Translations under genes and position numbers: made by a program
Shown here: piece by piece, positions 7,738 through 15,196 of the stretch
Position numbering within the stretch: position 1 is the first letter of the stretch
Layout of the letters: every line of letters starts with the position of its first letter
From: Pseudoalteromonas luteoviolacea
GTDB lineage: Bacteria > Pseudomonadota > Gammaproteobacteria > Enterobacterales > Alteromonadaceae
NCBI RefSeq assembly: GCF_000814765.1
Contig: NZ_JWIC01000007.1
Coordinates: 784,500 to 848,499, forward strand
DNA: 64,000 nucleotides
Direction: 5' to 3'
Notes under the pieces: generated by a model
What the model was told of the DNA's origin: nothing
Seen by the model: the letters and a program-made list of their open reading frames with translations, nothing else
Database searches by the model: none

Positions 7738-10296
7738 ATGGTGAAATATCTTCTGATTTTTTGCTCTGCATTGTTACTTTCATTTAGTGTGAAAAGCGCA
7801 ACAAATTTGTGGTCTGACTATCCATTAAAAGGTCAGAGCAAGTCGCAAGAAGGGCTCAATAAAACGTATTTAGATACTGAAAAAATGGCAGAGGTGTTCA
7901 CCGGTGATGGAGACTTGCGCTTGGCGCTGCCAACACCCAGCGGTGAGTTAATCATGTTTGAATTAACGCCCTATTCGGTGATGCCAAAGCCGTTAGCTGA
8001 GAGGTATCCAAAAATTAAAACGTATCTTGGAAAGCATGTGAGTGATCCGTCTATTTCAGGTACATTTGATATCTCACCAAAAGGTTTTTATGGGGTTTAT
8101 GACTTATTTGGACAACGGGTATTTGTAGAGCCAGAGACAGGCTATGCCGATGAGAAAAAAGCGTTGTACCGAGTTTACTACAAGCATGCCATTGCTGATA
8201 CTTATGCAAAGTCTGATTACATTTTACGACAGCCGATTAAGCACGATTTATTAGATCATCAGGCTCGAAATACTGATTCTCCAAGCTTTAACACGCCACT
8301 CACGAATGACGTCAAATATCGCCTTGCGATTGCCACAACTGGGGAATATTCAGAGTTTCATGGTGGCACCAAAGACAGTGTGATGGCGGCCTTAGTTACG
8401 TTAGTTAATCGAGTAAACCAAGTTTATATGAGGGACTTATCGACTACGTTTGAACTGGTGGCAGATAATGATGATCTCATTTTTCTAGACGCGTCGACAG
8501 ACCCTTTTTCAAATGATGATACTGACATTGATAAAATTGCGGATGTGATTGATCCTGTGATCGGGAGTTCAGGTTATGATATCGGGCATTTGGTTGGAAC
8601 GGGCGCAGGTGGGCTTGCCGGATTTGGTGTTGCATGTACGACTGCCAAAGCGGAAGGGGTGACAGGTAACCCACAGCCTATCAATGACGCTTTTTCGATC
8701 GATTATGTTGCACATGAAATCGGTCATCAACTTGGGGCAGATCATACATTCAATGGGTTAGTGGGAGCATGTGATGGAAACAGAGTGAGCACAGCTGCAT
8801 TTGAACCGGGTAGCGGCTCTACGATTATGGGGTATACGGGGATTTGTGAAACGCAAAATTTACAAGCCAACTCAGACCCTTACTTTCACGTTCATTCTTT
8901 AGAGCAAATGGCTGCATTCACGAGACAAGCTGGTGGCAGTGCTTGTGGGGTGAGAACAGCTAAGACTAATCAAGCACCAGTTGTAGATGCTGGAAATGAT
9001 TTTACAATCCCCGCTAGAACACCGTTCAAGCTGACTGGGAGTGCAACAGATGCCGATGGGGATACATTGACCTACAGTTGGCAGCAAAGCGATTTGGGGA
9101 GTGCCACCAATAGCCCACAAGAAGATGCCACAGATAGTGGTGACGGCCCATTATTCAGAGTATTCAATCCGTCATCTGATGGTACGCGAACTTTTCCGCA
9201 AATGTCAGATGTCATGTCTGGTCAAGTCAGTTATGGTGAAGCGTTGCCGACGACCAGTAGAGACTTGACCTTTAAATTACTAGTAAGAGATGGCAATGGC
9301 AATATCGCGGACGACTCTGTGACGATCACCGTGGTGGGTAACCAGCAGGGATTCGCTGTGACTGAGCCAACCAGTGGGACGCTGTGGACTTTAGGAACGC
9401 ATACTGTGCGCTGGCAAACCGCAGATACTGAAAATGCGCCAATTTCATGCTCGTTCGTCGATATTTTATTGTCACTCGATGGGGGAGAGTCCTTCCCGAC
9501 ATTAGTTGCGGATGATGTGCCAAACGATGGGCAGCATGATATTACGCTCGCTAATCTGGCCAGCTCAGCAAATGGCAAGCTGAAAGTGATGTGTAGTAAC
9601 AATGTATTTTTTGCGGTCAATGCAGGTAATTTGCAAATTCAAGGCAGCACTGAGCCTGTCGCACCCAATATAACAGAGCAAGAAGCTTTAGTTGTTACAG
9701 AAGATGGCAGCATCACTTTAACCATTTCTAACTTTAAGTATCAAGGTGGGTTTAATGCAGAGTCACTCACGATTGCTGGTGGCGAAAACTACACGGTTAA
9801 TGGTTTGACGGTGACACCTTCGGAAAACTTCAATGGCACCCTGGCTGTGCCTGTTACGGCAACTAGAGCCACACTGACGAGCGACCCATTTAACGCATCT
9901 ATTACTGTGACTGCTGTAAATGACGCACCAGTCGGACAAAATGACTCTTTTAACGTCAATACCAACAGCCAGTCAAATTTGCTCAACGTATTGGCAAACG
10001 ATACAGATATTGATGACGATAGTTTGGTGATTGGTACGGTGAGCTATCAGGGAACGGGCAGTGTTATTGTGTCTAATAACCAACTAGCTTACACGCCAGC
10101 AGCAAATTTTTCTGGCAGTGAGCAACTCACTTATGTGGTAAGAGATACAGGGGGGGCGGAGTCTAGTGCACAGGTCACTATCACGGTGTCAGTACCTGCT
10201 AGTACTGACAGTGGTTCATCAGGCATCATGTCGTATTTGATCTGGATGATGTTAGCATTGAGTTTATTAAGAGTGCACATAAGGAGGGTTATTTGA
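7738..10296 (+). CDS. Secreted reprolysin-like zinc metalloprotease with GlyGly-CTERM-like tail
   Basis: 852 residues. A signal peptide (about 1-20) is followed by a propeptide-like region. The metalloprotease domain (roughly 195-400) carries HEIGHQLGADHTFN, an HExxHxxGxxH metzincin site, with the downstream Met-turn candidate TIMGYTG. After it come a PKD/cadherin-like domain (NQAPVVDAGND, near 415), an Ig-like region, and a tandem-95-type repeat (NDAPVGQNDSF and VLANDTDIDDDSL). The end is Ser/Gly-rich (SGSSG), then a hydrophobic helix and basic residues, resembling the GlyGly-CTERM signal removed by rhombosortase in type II secreted proteins. The gene overlaps the next one by four bases. Confidence 0.88.
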   Translation: MVKYLLIFCSALLLSFSVKSATNLWSDYPLKGQSKSQEGLNKTYLDTEKMAEVFTGDGDLRLALPTPSGELIMFELTPYSVMPKPLAERYPKIKTYLGKHVSDPSISGTFDISPKGFYGVYDLFGQRVFVEPETGYADEKKALYRVYYKHAIADTYAKSDYILRQPIKHDLLDHQARNTDSPSFNTPLTNDVKYRLAIATTGEYSEFHGGTKDSVMAALVTLVNRVNQVYMRDLSTTFELVADNDDLIFLDASTDPFSNDDTDIDKIADVIDPVIGSSGYDIGHLVGTGAGGLAGFGVACTTAKAEGVTGNPQPINDAFSIDYVAHEIGHQLGADHTFNGLVGACDGNRVSTAAFEPGSGSTIMGYTGICETQNLQANSDPYFHVHSLEQMAAFTRQAGGSACGVRTAKTNQAPVVDAGNDFTIPARTPFKLTGSATDADGDTLTYSWQQSDLGSATNSPQEDATDSGDGPLFRVFNPSSDGTRTFPQMSDVMSGQVSYGEALPTTSRDLTFKLLVRDGNGNIADDSVTITVVGNQQGFAVTEPTSGTLWTLGTHTVRWQTADTENAPISCSFVDILLSLDGGESFPTLVADDVPNDGQHDITLANLASSANGKLKVMCSNNVFFAVNAGNLQIQGSTEPVAPNITEQEALVVTEDGSITLTISNFKYQGGFNAESLTIAGGENYTVNGLTVTPSENFNGTLAVPVTATRATLTSDPFNASITVTAVNDAPVGQNDSFNVNTNSQSNLLNVLANDTDIDDDSLVIGTVSYQGTGSVIVSNNQLAYTPAANFSGSEQLTYVVRDTGGAESSAQVTITVSVPASTDSGSSGIMSYLIWMMLALSLLRVHIRRVI

Positions 10297-10655
10297 AAGT
10301 ATTAATGGGCATGGGCTTATTATGTTGCTTAACTACAGGGTGTGCTAATGATTATGCTCAGCGTCAAACGGATTCTTCTGTGAATGACAATACCACAGAG
10401 GTCTCTGAAGCTGTAGCATTAGCATTGAAAGATAAAGACTATAGGCTCTTTGCAACTACGGGTAGAAGGCCTATTTTGCCTGGCCTTGAAAAAATGGCGT
10501 TTTCGACGCTCAAGGCAAAATGTGGCGTGAAGTATCTATCCGATGCAGGAGATGTACTTAAGTCGGAGCAAGATAAGCAACAACGCCTTGAAAGGTATGA
10601 GTATGCGAAAGCGTATAACATACAAATGTATGCCAAGTGCAAAGCGATAAAATAA
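10293..10655 (+). CDS. Small putative lipoprotein coupled to the protease
   Basis: 120 residues. The TTG start at 10293 overlaps the protease stop (TTGA) and has an excellent ribosome site (AAGGAGGG) 5 bases upstream, so translation is probably coupled. The leader MKVLMGMGLLCCLTTGCAND looks like a lipoprotein signal with Cys-18 as the candidate lipid site, though Thr at -3 is not ideal. The mature part is charged and has no motif I recognise. Its tight coupling suggests a role with the protease, such as an inhibitor, chaperone or export factor, but that is inference. Confidence 0.65.
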   Translation: MKVLMGMGLLCCLTTGCANDYAQRQTDSSVNDNTTEVSEAVALALKDKDYRLFATTGRRPILPGLEKMAFSTLKAKCGVKYLSDAGDVLKSEQDKQQRLERYEYAKAYNIQMYAKCKAIK

Positions 10656-10717
10656 TGCACGACTAGGCAAGATAGACGTTTGGCGTTATTTTAAACCATA
10701 TGCTAAAGCGCAAACTG

Positions 10718-11143
10718 TTATTTTAGGGAGTTGAGAAGCTGCTTTATGTCGCTTCTCACCCTGTCTATGTCTTTCACTATTAACTCAATAGATCCACTAT
10801 CGTTTGAAATGCTTTCCCACTTTTGAGCCCAAGTATCATGAAGTGTGGTTGCACTGGACTGTACGCTGTGATTAGTTAAGTAGCTAAAATCTTTGATAAG
10901 CCCTACTTTGACCCACCCTTTGCGAGGGCTTGCTGTTTGCATATCGTTGTCATAATGGGCGATATATATCAATTGTTCTAATGCAGCGAGTTCTTTGAGT
11001 ACTTCAAAACAGGCCAGTCTGACGTTATTATTGTGCTCAGATGCTTCAAGTCGCCATATGTTATAGCTGAATCCGACCAAAGCAAACAACATGCTAAATA
11101 TGACACTTATTTGATATAGCTGTAACCGCTGTCTCACTTTCAT
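10718..11143 (-). CDS. Single-pass membrane protein at the end of the bufferin operon
   Basis: 141 residues. A short basic N-terminus (MKVRQRLQLYQ) is followed by one membrane segment (about 12-30, ISVIFSMLFALVGFSYNIW). The rest is a mostly helical soluble domain ending in a coiled-coil-like stretch (IVKDIDRVRSDIKQLL). It begins 15 bases after the bufC-like gene on the same strand and is probably co-transcribed. It is not a DoxX-type BufD. No function can be assigned, although its place in the operon suggests a link to bufferin maturation or metal handling. Confidence 0.65.
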   Translation of the reverse strand: MKVRQRLQLYQISVIFSMLFALVGFSYNIWRLEASEHNNNVRLACFEVLKELAALEQLIYIAHYDNDMQTASPRKGWVKVGLIKDFSYLTNHSVQSSATTLHDTWAQKWESISNDSGSIELIVKDIDRVRSDIKQLLNSLK

Positions 11144-11158
11144 CAGCTCACCTATGTT

Positions 11159-11944
11159 TTACGTCACAGAAGTTTTTAAAAACCAGCCTAGTTCAATACC
11201 TTGTTGAAGTAATTGCATGACTTCAATTGTGCCTTGTTGTTGGTCCCCTGCGACACCCGCCGCTGCTTCGCACACAAAGCCAAATGGTAAACCCTGTTTG
11301 ATGCTAGTTAAGCATTGAAAATGACACTCAGAAATAGGGTAGAAGCCCGTACGCTTATCAGGTGCCCGAGCAATGAGCCAATGGCGATGGGTGTGTAATT
11401 CAGGAGCTGGTGGGGAAGAGTCATTTTTTAAAGCCTGCCAACTTTCAACTGCGGAAAATTGGCAAGTAAGTAAGTGCACGCTGTCATGTAGTTTAAGAAT
11501 AATGTTGGGCCATGAAGCTTGCTCAATAGATTGCAAGTCAGTCAACTCTAAGACAGGGCCATCCGCAGCATCAAACGCGTGTAGTAATAATCGCTCAAAT
11601 TGGGCCATCTCGGATAAAATCCCATGTTCTTTAAAAGGAGATTGCTCGCGAAGAAGTTGTGGTAGCCGTTCACCAAATTCCCTTAATGAGGCAGATTTTG
11701 AAGGGTAGGTGGATAAATAGGTCTCTACCATAGAGTCAAATAACTCATCCCCTAAATAAAGCCCCAGCATTTCATGATCTTGTTCGAGTACTTTTTTTAA
11801 TCTTATTTGGTAGGCGTTTTGGTAAATTTCACTGCGCTGCTCGCAAGATAAGCCTTTTTGTTGTGCTATGTGTTGCGCAAAATCCGCGTTTTTTCCTTGT
11901 AACATAGCGACAAAGTCATGTTGTAGTCGTTCAAGCGTACTCAT
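11159..11944 (-). CDS. bufC: DUF2063 / BufC-HvfC family maturation partner
   Basis: 261 residues with the N-terminal helical domain of DUF2063 proteins: LERLQHDFVAMLQG at the start, then SEIYQNAYQIRLKKVLEQDH, the family's YRNN-like helix. In characterised MNIO systems this partner brings the precursor peptide to the DUF692 enzyme. The C-terminal half (about 130-261) is the less conserved domain of the family. The start overlaps the end of bufB by 14 bases, giving translational coupling. The family's old annotation as a DNA-binding domain is not supported by anything visible here. Confidence 0.85.
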   Translation of the reverse strand: MSTLERLQHDFVAMLQGKNADFAQHIAQQKGLSCEQRSEIYQNAYQIRLKKVLEQDHEMLGLYLGDELFDSMVETYLSTYPSKSASLREFGERLPQLLREQSPFKEHGILSEMAQFERLLLHAFDAADGPVLELTDLQSIEQASWPNIILKLHDSVHLLTCQFSAVESWQALKNDSSPPAPELHTHRHWLIARAPDKRTGFYPISECHFQCLTSIKQGLPFGFVCEAAAGVAGDQQQGTIEVMQLLQQGIELGWFLKTSVT

Positions 11945-12776
11945 TCATCCTCCAGGATGTGGGGGCGAGGGATCTGGCCTGCTCAAGCTCACTCATTAAC
12001 TCTTTAAAGGCTGGAAAGTTATCGTCCCGTTCTATCATGGTGTTGACGGGGGGATGTGTCTGCGCAAAATCTGCAAACAATTGCCAAACCTCGTCACAAA
12101 TAGGTTGATCATGCGTATCGATGATATGTGTGCCAAAATCACTGTGTCCTGCCAAGTGAATTTGCGCGATCGAAGAGGTGGGCATTGCGTTTAAAAATTC
12201 ACTCGGGTCAAACTGATGATTTCGAGCACTGACGTAGACATTATTGATGTCTAGCAAAAACTGACATTGTGTACGTTGATGTAGCTCAGTCAGAAACTCC
12301 CATTCACTCATTTCTGATGCTTGGTAAGTCAGGTAGCTCGATACATTCTCTAGAATTAAAGGCCGTTCTAGGAAGTCTTGCACGATTAATAGTCTTTTAC
12401 ATAAATGATCAAGAGATTCCTCTGTATACGGCATCGGTAGTAGATCATGGCTATTGAAGTCACCGAGTGAAGAAAAGCAGAGGTGATCAGATATCCATAA
12501 TGGTTGCACACGCTCAATGGTCTGTTTTAATTTTCTGAGGTAGTCAAAATTGACCTCTGTTGTACTCCCTATCGACATAGAAACGCCATGCATTACGATG
12601 GGGTAACGTTCTTTAATTTGCGATAAGTAATGCCATGGTTTGCCACCTGAGACAAAATAATTCTCAGAGATAATTTCAAACCAGTCTACATTGGGCTCTG
12701 TGGTTAAAATCTCTTCAAAATAACAAGTTCTTAAACCTAGGCCAAAGCCAGCAAAAGAAGGGGGGGAATATTTCAA
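11931..12776 (-). CDS. bufB: DUF692 multinuclear non-heme iron oxidase (MNIO), BufB-like
   Basis: 281 residues, normal for the family. TIM-barrel motifs of DUF692/MNIO are all present: GLGLR near the N-terminus, FEIISENYF, MHGVSMSIGS, ISDHLCF, HDLLPMPYTEE, LENVSSYL, LLDINNVYVSARNH, IHLAGH, DTHDQPI and ERDDNFP. The His, Asp, Asn and Glu residues in these motifs bind the iron cluster in known members. MNIO enzymes oxidise cysteines of ribosomal peptides (thiooxazoles or oxazolones). The adjacent Cys-rich precursor gene and the BufC gene fix the assignment to the bufferin type. Confidence in the family is high; the exact modification is unknown. Confidence 0.92.
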   Translation of the reverse strand: MKYSPPSFAGFGLGLRTCYFEEILTTEPNVDWFEIISENYFVSGGKPWHYLSQIKERYPIVMHGVSMSIGSTTEVNFDYLRKLKQTIERVQPLWISDHLCFSSLGDFNSHDLLPMPYTEESLDHLCKRLLIVQDFLERPLILENVSSYLTYQASEMSEWEFLTELHQRTQCQFLLDINNVYVSARNHQFDPSEFLNAMPTSSIAQIHLAGHSDFGTHIIDTHDQPICDEVWQLFADFAQTHPPVNTMIERDDNFPAFKELMSELEQARSLAPTSWRMNEYA

Positions 12777-12804
12777 TCTATTCTCACAGCTTTATTAAAA
12801 TTTA

Positions 12805-12826
12805 GAGCCCACTATTTTGTGGACTC
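12805..12826 (-). terminator. Hairpin between bufferin precursor and MNIO gene (attenuator candidate)
   Basis: An 8-bp stem (12805-12812 with 12819-12826, one G-T pair, 6-base loop) sits in the 62-base gap between the precursor stop and the bufB start. On the minus strand it is followed by TAAATTTTAAT, a weak U-rich tract. It could stop part of transcription or protect the precursor mRNA, keeping the precursor more abundant than the enzymes. Confidence 0.5.
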
Positions 12827-12838
12827 CAATGATACTGA

Positions 12839-13303
12839 TTAACTACCGACTTTGCCGCCGATATCTTTACATGCCTTTGCAGGCATATTTACAAAACCAG
12901 TGCCTTTGCAAGATGCTTGTGCAGCACAGGCGTTGTTTGCAGTTTTACAGTCGTTGTGACCACCGCATATGTTTACATCATGGCAGTGGACTAAATCGGC
13001 TTTAGCCACGCTACCTACCCAACTATCTTTTTGTTTACCACCTACATCTGCGCAGGCTTTTGCTGGCATACCAACAAACCCGCTTCCTTTGCAAGATGCC
13101 TGACCTGCGCACGCGTTACTTGCTGTTTTACAGTCGTTGTGACCACCACAAATATTCACATCATAGCAATGCACTAAGTCAGTTTTAGCACCGCCTGAGC
13201 TTGCTGTTGCGCTGGCGGTGCTCGATTGGCTTGAGTCTGTTGCGTTACAACCAACCAGACCTGCTACCATTACTGCCATTGCGGCGCCTGTTAATGCTTT
13301 CAT
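12839..13303 (-). CDS. bufA2: Bufferin precursor, BufA2-like, lipoprotein with duplicated core
   Basis: 154 residues from ATG 13303, which has GAGGAAA 6 bases upstream; an earlier in-frame start would add ten residues before the leader. Residues 1-18 form a signal with the lipobox LVGC, so Cys-19 is a likely lipid anchor. A Ser/Ala/Thr linker follows. Then come two near-identical domains offset by exactly 61 residues, each starting DLVHC and containing NICGGHNDCKTA and ASCKG. Cysteines are at 46, 52, 58, 65, 71 and 84, and at 107, 113, 119, 126, 132 and 145. The pattern matches BufA2 bufferins, periplasmic copper-sequestering RiPPs. Both the lipidation and the tandem core seem unusual. Confidence 0.85.
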   Translation of the reverse strand: MKALTGAAMAVMVAGLVGCNATDSSQSSTASATASSGGAKTDLVHCYDVNICGGHNDCKTASNACAGQASCKGSGFVGMPAKACADVGGKQKDSWVGSVAKADLVHCHDVNICGGHNDCKTANNACAAQASCKGTGFVNMPAKACKDIGGKVGS

Positions 13304-13619
13304 TGTCGTTTCCTCGTGTTTTGGTTTTGCCAAAATGTAGAGCTAACCAGAGTGGGCTGTATTTTATTTAGGAAAAGCACCACCCCAGCGCTCGATTTAT
13401 TGACTTTTTTTGCAAATTCGCGCGATACAAAAAAAGCAAACTTATTGCGCTCCGGACGACTTGCTACAAAAGACCTTATGAGCTGCAGATTAATTTCAGT
13501 GTAGACGAAAAAATTATTTTGAGGGTAGGCATGGAATGAGAATTACTCGGTACATAGGGGGTTAAATGTACACTTTGGTTGGTACTCCAAAATCGAATAG
13601 GAGTACCCCTAATATCAGT
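13304..13619 (+). other. Intergenic region, bufferin operon promoter region
   Basis: About 315 bases without a credible gene. It must hold the promoter of the minus-strand bufferin operon and the end of the GNAT gene. An inverted repeat TTGGCAAAACCAA (minus strand) lies about 15-30 bases before the precursor start. I could not identify a convincing sigma-70 or ECF promoter, nor a CueR-type operator. Confidence 0.4.
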
Positions 13620-14096
13620 TTAATTTTGAGTATTCACTTTCATTTCTAACAGTGACGGTTTAAACCCAAGCTTTTGGTAGGCATTAATAGCAGCTTGATT
13701 GTCGTTGTACACATCTAAATAAAAGTCATAAATCCCTTTAGACTCTGCCCAATCGATCAATAATTGCATAATATCTTTGTTTATACCTTGCCCTCGAAAC
13801 TCTGGGTTGACGAACATAAACCCTAAATACCCATGGTGCGTATGTTCTAGAGATTGTTTAGAGGGACGAATTTGTACATAACCTGTGGCGATGATGTCAC
13901 CATTACACTCAGCGACTTGTACACAGGCTTGCTCACTTTGAAGCAGGTTATCTAAATCATAGTAATGTGCATCGGTCTTAATTTGGCTGTTATATGGTCG
14001 CTCTGCATTGACAACAGCTTGTTCTAAAGATAACAAAGCGGCTTTATCGCTCAGTGTGGCTTTTCTAAATTGAATTGATTTTGACTCTAAGGTCAT
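13620..14096 (-). CDS. GNAT family N-acetyltransferase
   Basis: 158 residues with the GNAT fold order: N-terminal FRKATLSDKAALLSLEQ, a central GYLGFMFVNPEFRGQGINK containing the acetyl-CoA pyrophosphate loop (R/Q-x-x-G-x-G/A type), and the C-terminal LDVYNDNQAAINAYQKLGFKP. It catalyses transfer of an acetyl group to an unknown amine. It is transcribed alone on the minus strand, upstream of the bufferin operon but separated from it by about 315 bases, so a joint function is not implied. Confidence 0.85.
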   Translation of the reverse strand: MTLESKSIQFRKATLSDKAALLSLEQAVVNAERPYNSQIKTDAHYYDLDNLLQSEQACVQVAECNGDIIATGYVQIRPSKQSLEHTHHGYLGFMFVNPEFRGQGINKDIMQLLIDWAESKGIYDFYLDVYNDNQAAINAYQKLGFKPSLLEMKVNTQN

Positions 14097-14288
14097 AGTG
14101 GGATCCTAGTTTAAAATATAGGCTTTTATTTCATGTTTAACACGAGATATTAATGTATTAATATATTTAATATTTTTTGCTTATTTTATATCAAAGTGTC
14201 TTTATTAATATCACAGCATGGTTTACTTGAATTGTATTTATTAGCGTAACACGTAAAATAGATGCTTTGAGTTCAACAAAAGTTCATT

Positions 14289-15128
14289 ATGTTTGCAAAA
14301 AAATCTGCACCAATTGGTACTATTTTTAGTATTGTTGCCGTTATTGTATTTTTCCTTTTTGGATTAGGCTCGTGTAGCAACCCAAGTACGCCAGCTGGCC
14401 ATGAAGGGTACGTTTACGAAAAACCAAGAATGTTTGGATCTGGCGGTTATCAAGGTTCACTTCAGGGGCCGAGTAACTATGGTATGTCTGTCTTACGCAA
14501 TGAAGTGATCAATATAGACATGCGCCCGAATACCTATACTGAAAAATTTAGAATTTTGGCCAATGATGATTTAAATATCGTTTTTGACTTTCATGCCGTC
14601 GTTTCAATTAGAGCGGGCACCGTTAAAGCCGTGGTAGAAAACTACGGTGGAGAACATTGGTATGAGCGCTTTGTTAGAGAAACATTCAGAACATATGTGC
14701 GTAATGCGGTGCAAAAGTTTGACAGTGGAGAGTTAAAGGCTCGTCGAGATGATATTGCAAAGGAAGTCACCATTAAATTACAAACGTATTTAAATGCCAC
14801 TCCTTTTGAAGTTAAAAACATTGTCGTGGGTAACATTAATTACCCTGATATTGTTGCGAAAGCAGTTGAGAAAAAGCTTGCAGCCCAGCAACTACTCTCT
14901 GAAAAAGAAACGCAAAAGCAAATAGCTAAAAAGGATGCTGAAATACGTATTGAGGAAGCCAAAGGTATTGCTCAAGCACAAAAAATTATCAATTCAACGT
15001 TGACCGAAAATTACTTACAGCATGAGGCAATTAATGCCCAGCTTAAAATGGCTGAATCACCAAACCATACAACGGTTTATATACCCGTTGGTACTAACGG
15101 TATGCCGCTTGTTAAAGGTCTAAAGTGA
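14289..15128 (+). CDS. SPFH / Band 7 (prohibitin-like) membrane protein
   Basis: 279 residues. One N-terminal membrane segment (about 10-28, IFSIVAVIVFFLFGLGSCS) is followed by an SPFH domain: GHEGYVYEKPR, VINIDMRPNTYTEKF, NDDLNIVFDFHAVVSIR. A long charged helix follows (about 185-250) with EKETQKQIAKKDAEIRIEEAKG, the alanine/glutamate-rich coiled coil typical of the family. Such proteins form large membrane rings and scaffold proteases or lipid microdomains. A Cys at the end of the hydrophobic segment might be lipidated, but the sequence before it fits a lipobox poorly. No NfeD partner gene is adjacent. Confidence 0.85.
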   Translation: MFAKKSAPIGTIFSIVAVIVFFLFGLGSCSNPSTPAGHEGYVYEKPRMFGSGGYQGSLQGPSNYGMSVLRNEVINIDMRPNTYTEKFRILANDDLNIVFDFHAVVSIRAGTVKAVVENYGGEHWYERFVRETFRTYVRNAVQKFDSGELKARRDDIAKEVTIKLQTYLNATPFEVKNIVVGNINYPDIVAKAVEKKLAAQQLLSEKETQKQIAKKDAEIRIEEAKGIAQAQKIINSTLTENYLQHEAINAQLKMAESPNHTTVYIPVGTNGMPLVKGLK

Positions 15129-15160
15129 TCATAAACCAAATTTCATAAGGCTATGATTTA

Positions 15161-15192
15161 GAGGCTAAGGTGACAGTACCTTAGCCTCTTTT
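15161..15192 (+). terminator. Intrinsic terminator after the SPFH gene
   Basis: A perfect 10-bp stem (GAGGCTAAGG 15161-15170 with CCTTAGCCTC 15179-15188), an 8-base loop and TTTT after it. It lies between convergent genes and may also slow transcription arriving from the minus side, though no T run follows on that strand. Confidence 0.75.
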
Positions 15193-15196
15193 GTTA

